This document shows positions 63,889 through 64,000 of a DNA stretch of 64,000 nt, piece by piece. Made by a program: the position numbers and the translations under genes. The DNA comes from Belnapia sp. F-4-1. GTDB taxonomy: Bacteria; Pseudomonadota; Alphaproteobacteria; Acetobacterales; Acetobacteraceae. The stretch lies in NCBI RefSeq assembly GCF_000802185.1, contig NZ_KN676113.1, forward strand, positions 3,076,856-3,140,855. The letters run 5' to 3'. The notes below the pieces were generated by a model. It saw nothing but the letters and a program-made list of their open reading frames with translations. It had not been told where the DNA came from and searched no databases. How positions within the stretch are numbered: position 1 is the stretch's first letter; every line of letters starts with the position of its first letter.

Positions 63889-63974
63889 CCGCCTCAGGGC
63901 TTGATAACGGCCGGTTTTTGGGGATTGATGCGCCCCGACCGGCGGGCCTCCTCCCGCAGAGATCAGGACGCGCA

Positions 63975-64000
63975 ATGGCCAGTTCCACCGATATGACGGC
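63975..64000 (+). CDS. ctaE: Start of cytochrome c oxidase subunit III (runs off the window)
   Basis: Only the first codons are visible (MASSTDMT). Identity is inferred from position: ctaE follows ctaG in this operon type in most alphaproteobacteria. The 86 bases before it hold an imperfect stem (CCGGT ... ACCGG) and AGGACG near the start codon. Confidence 0.5.

Noticed and set aside
63889-63974. Imperfect stem CCGGT...ACCGG with inner GGGG/CCCC before ctaE
   Set aside because: The stem has unequal internal loops and no T-run. It was not strong enough to call a terminator or riboswitch.

Overview
The window is chromosomal DNA from a GC-rich alphaproteobacterium, most likely of the Acetobacteraceae/Roseomonas type. 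This placement is an inference. It rests on the very high GC at third codon positions, a gcrA cell-cycle regulator, the ctaC-ctaD-ctaB-small protein-ctaG-ctaE order of an alphaproteobacterial aa3 oxidase, an acpXL-type very-long-chain fatty-acid cluster for lipid A, and a PmtA-like phospholipid methyltransferase. Genes are tightly packed, often with 4-base ATGA/GTGA overlaps. I see no rRNA or tRNA gene, insertion sequence, integrase, prophage or CRISPR array.

Layout, 1-25 kb: a partial aspartic-protease lipoprotein and a 3-hydroxyisobutyrate dehydrogenase-like gene; a four-gene formate dehydrogenase operon (minus strand, 1.66-6.57 kb); an envelope-stress-like operon encoding a membrane DUF2491 protein, a DUF350 protein and a PspA/IM30 protein (6.97-9.91 kb), closed by a strong hairpin; a Tat-signal SDR enzyme, a lipoprotein and three small or unknown genes (10.1-12.8 kb); the lipid A acyl cluster acpXL-fabZ-fabF2-fabF1-adh-lpxXL (minus strand, 12.9-17.9 kb); an acyl-CoA dehydrogenase; a ribose-type sugar ABC importer; an M16 peptidase and threonine synthase.

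Layout, 25-48 kb: a decayed regulatory patch with a frameshifted TetR remnant and an antitoxin-toxin fusion (25.6-26.6 kb); a DUF938 methyltransferase and a sirtuin; a PLP decarboxylase, an FMN reductase and a DadA-like oxidase; an orphan molybdopterin hydroxylase subunit; pmbA and a Tim44-like protein; an LPS operon (DUF374 acyltransferase, waaA, lpxK, lpxL-like); a TetR-controlled DevBCA-type exporter carrying a small secreted protein, preceded by a 16-bp inverted repeat over the promoter (41.5-45.4 kb); an amino-acid binding protein; rph-rdgB.

Layout, 48-64 kb: two tandem paralogous family-5 solute-binding proteins; lrgAB; gcrA; a DMT transporter, a methyltransferase and an MsbA-like ABC protein; a lytic transglycosylase; mntH divergent from an ArsR metal sensor with a palindrome between them; and the cytochrome c oxidase operon, which runs off the end of the window. 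Much of the window concerns the cell envelope: two lipid A acylation loci, Kdo transfer, phospholipid methylation, an RND/DevBCA-like exporter and a PspA module. Functions are assigned by reading protein motifs. No database search was run.
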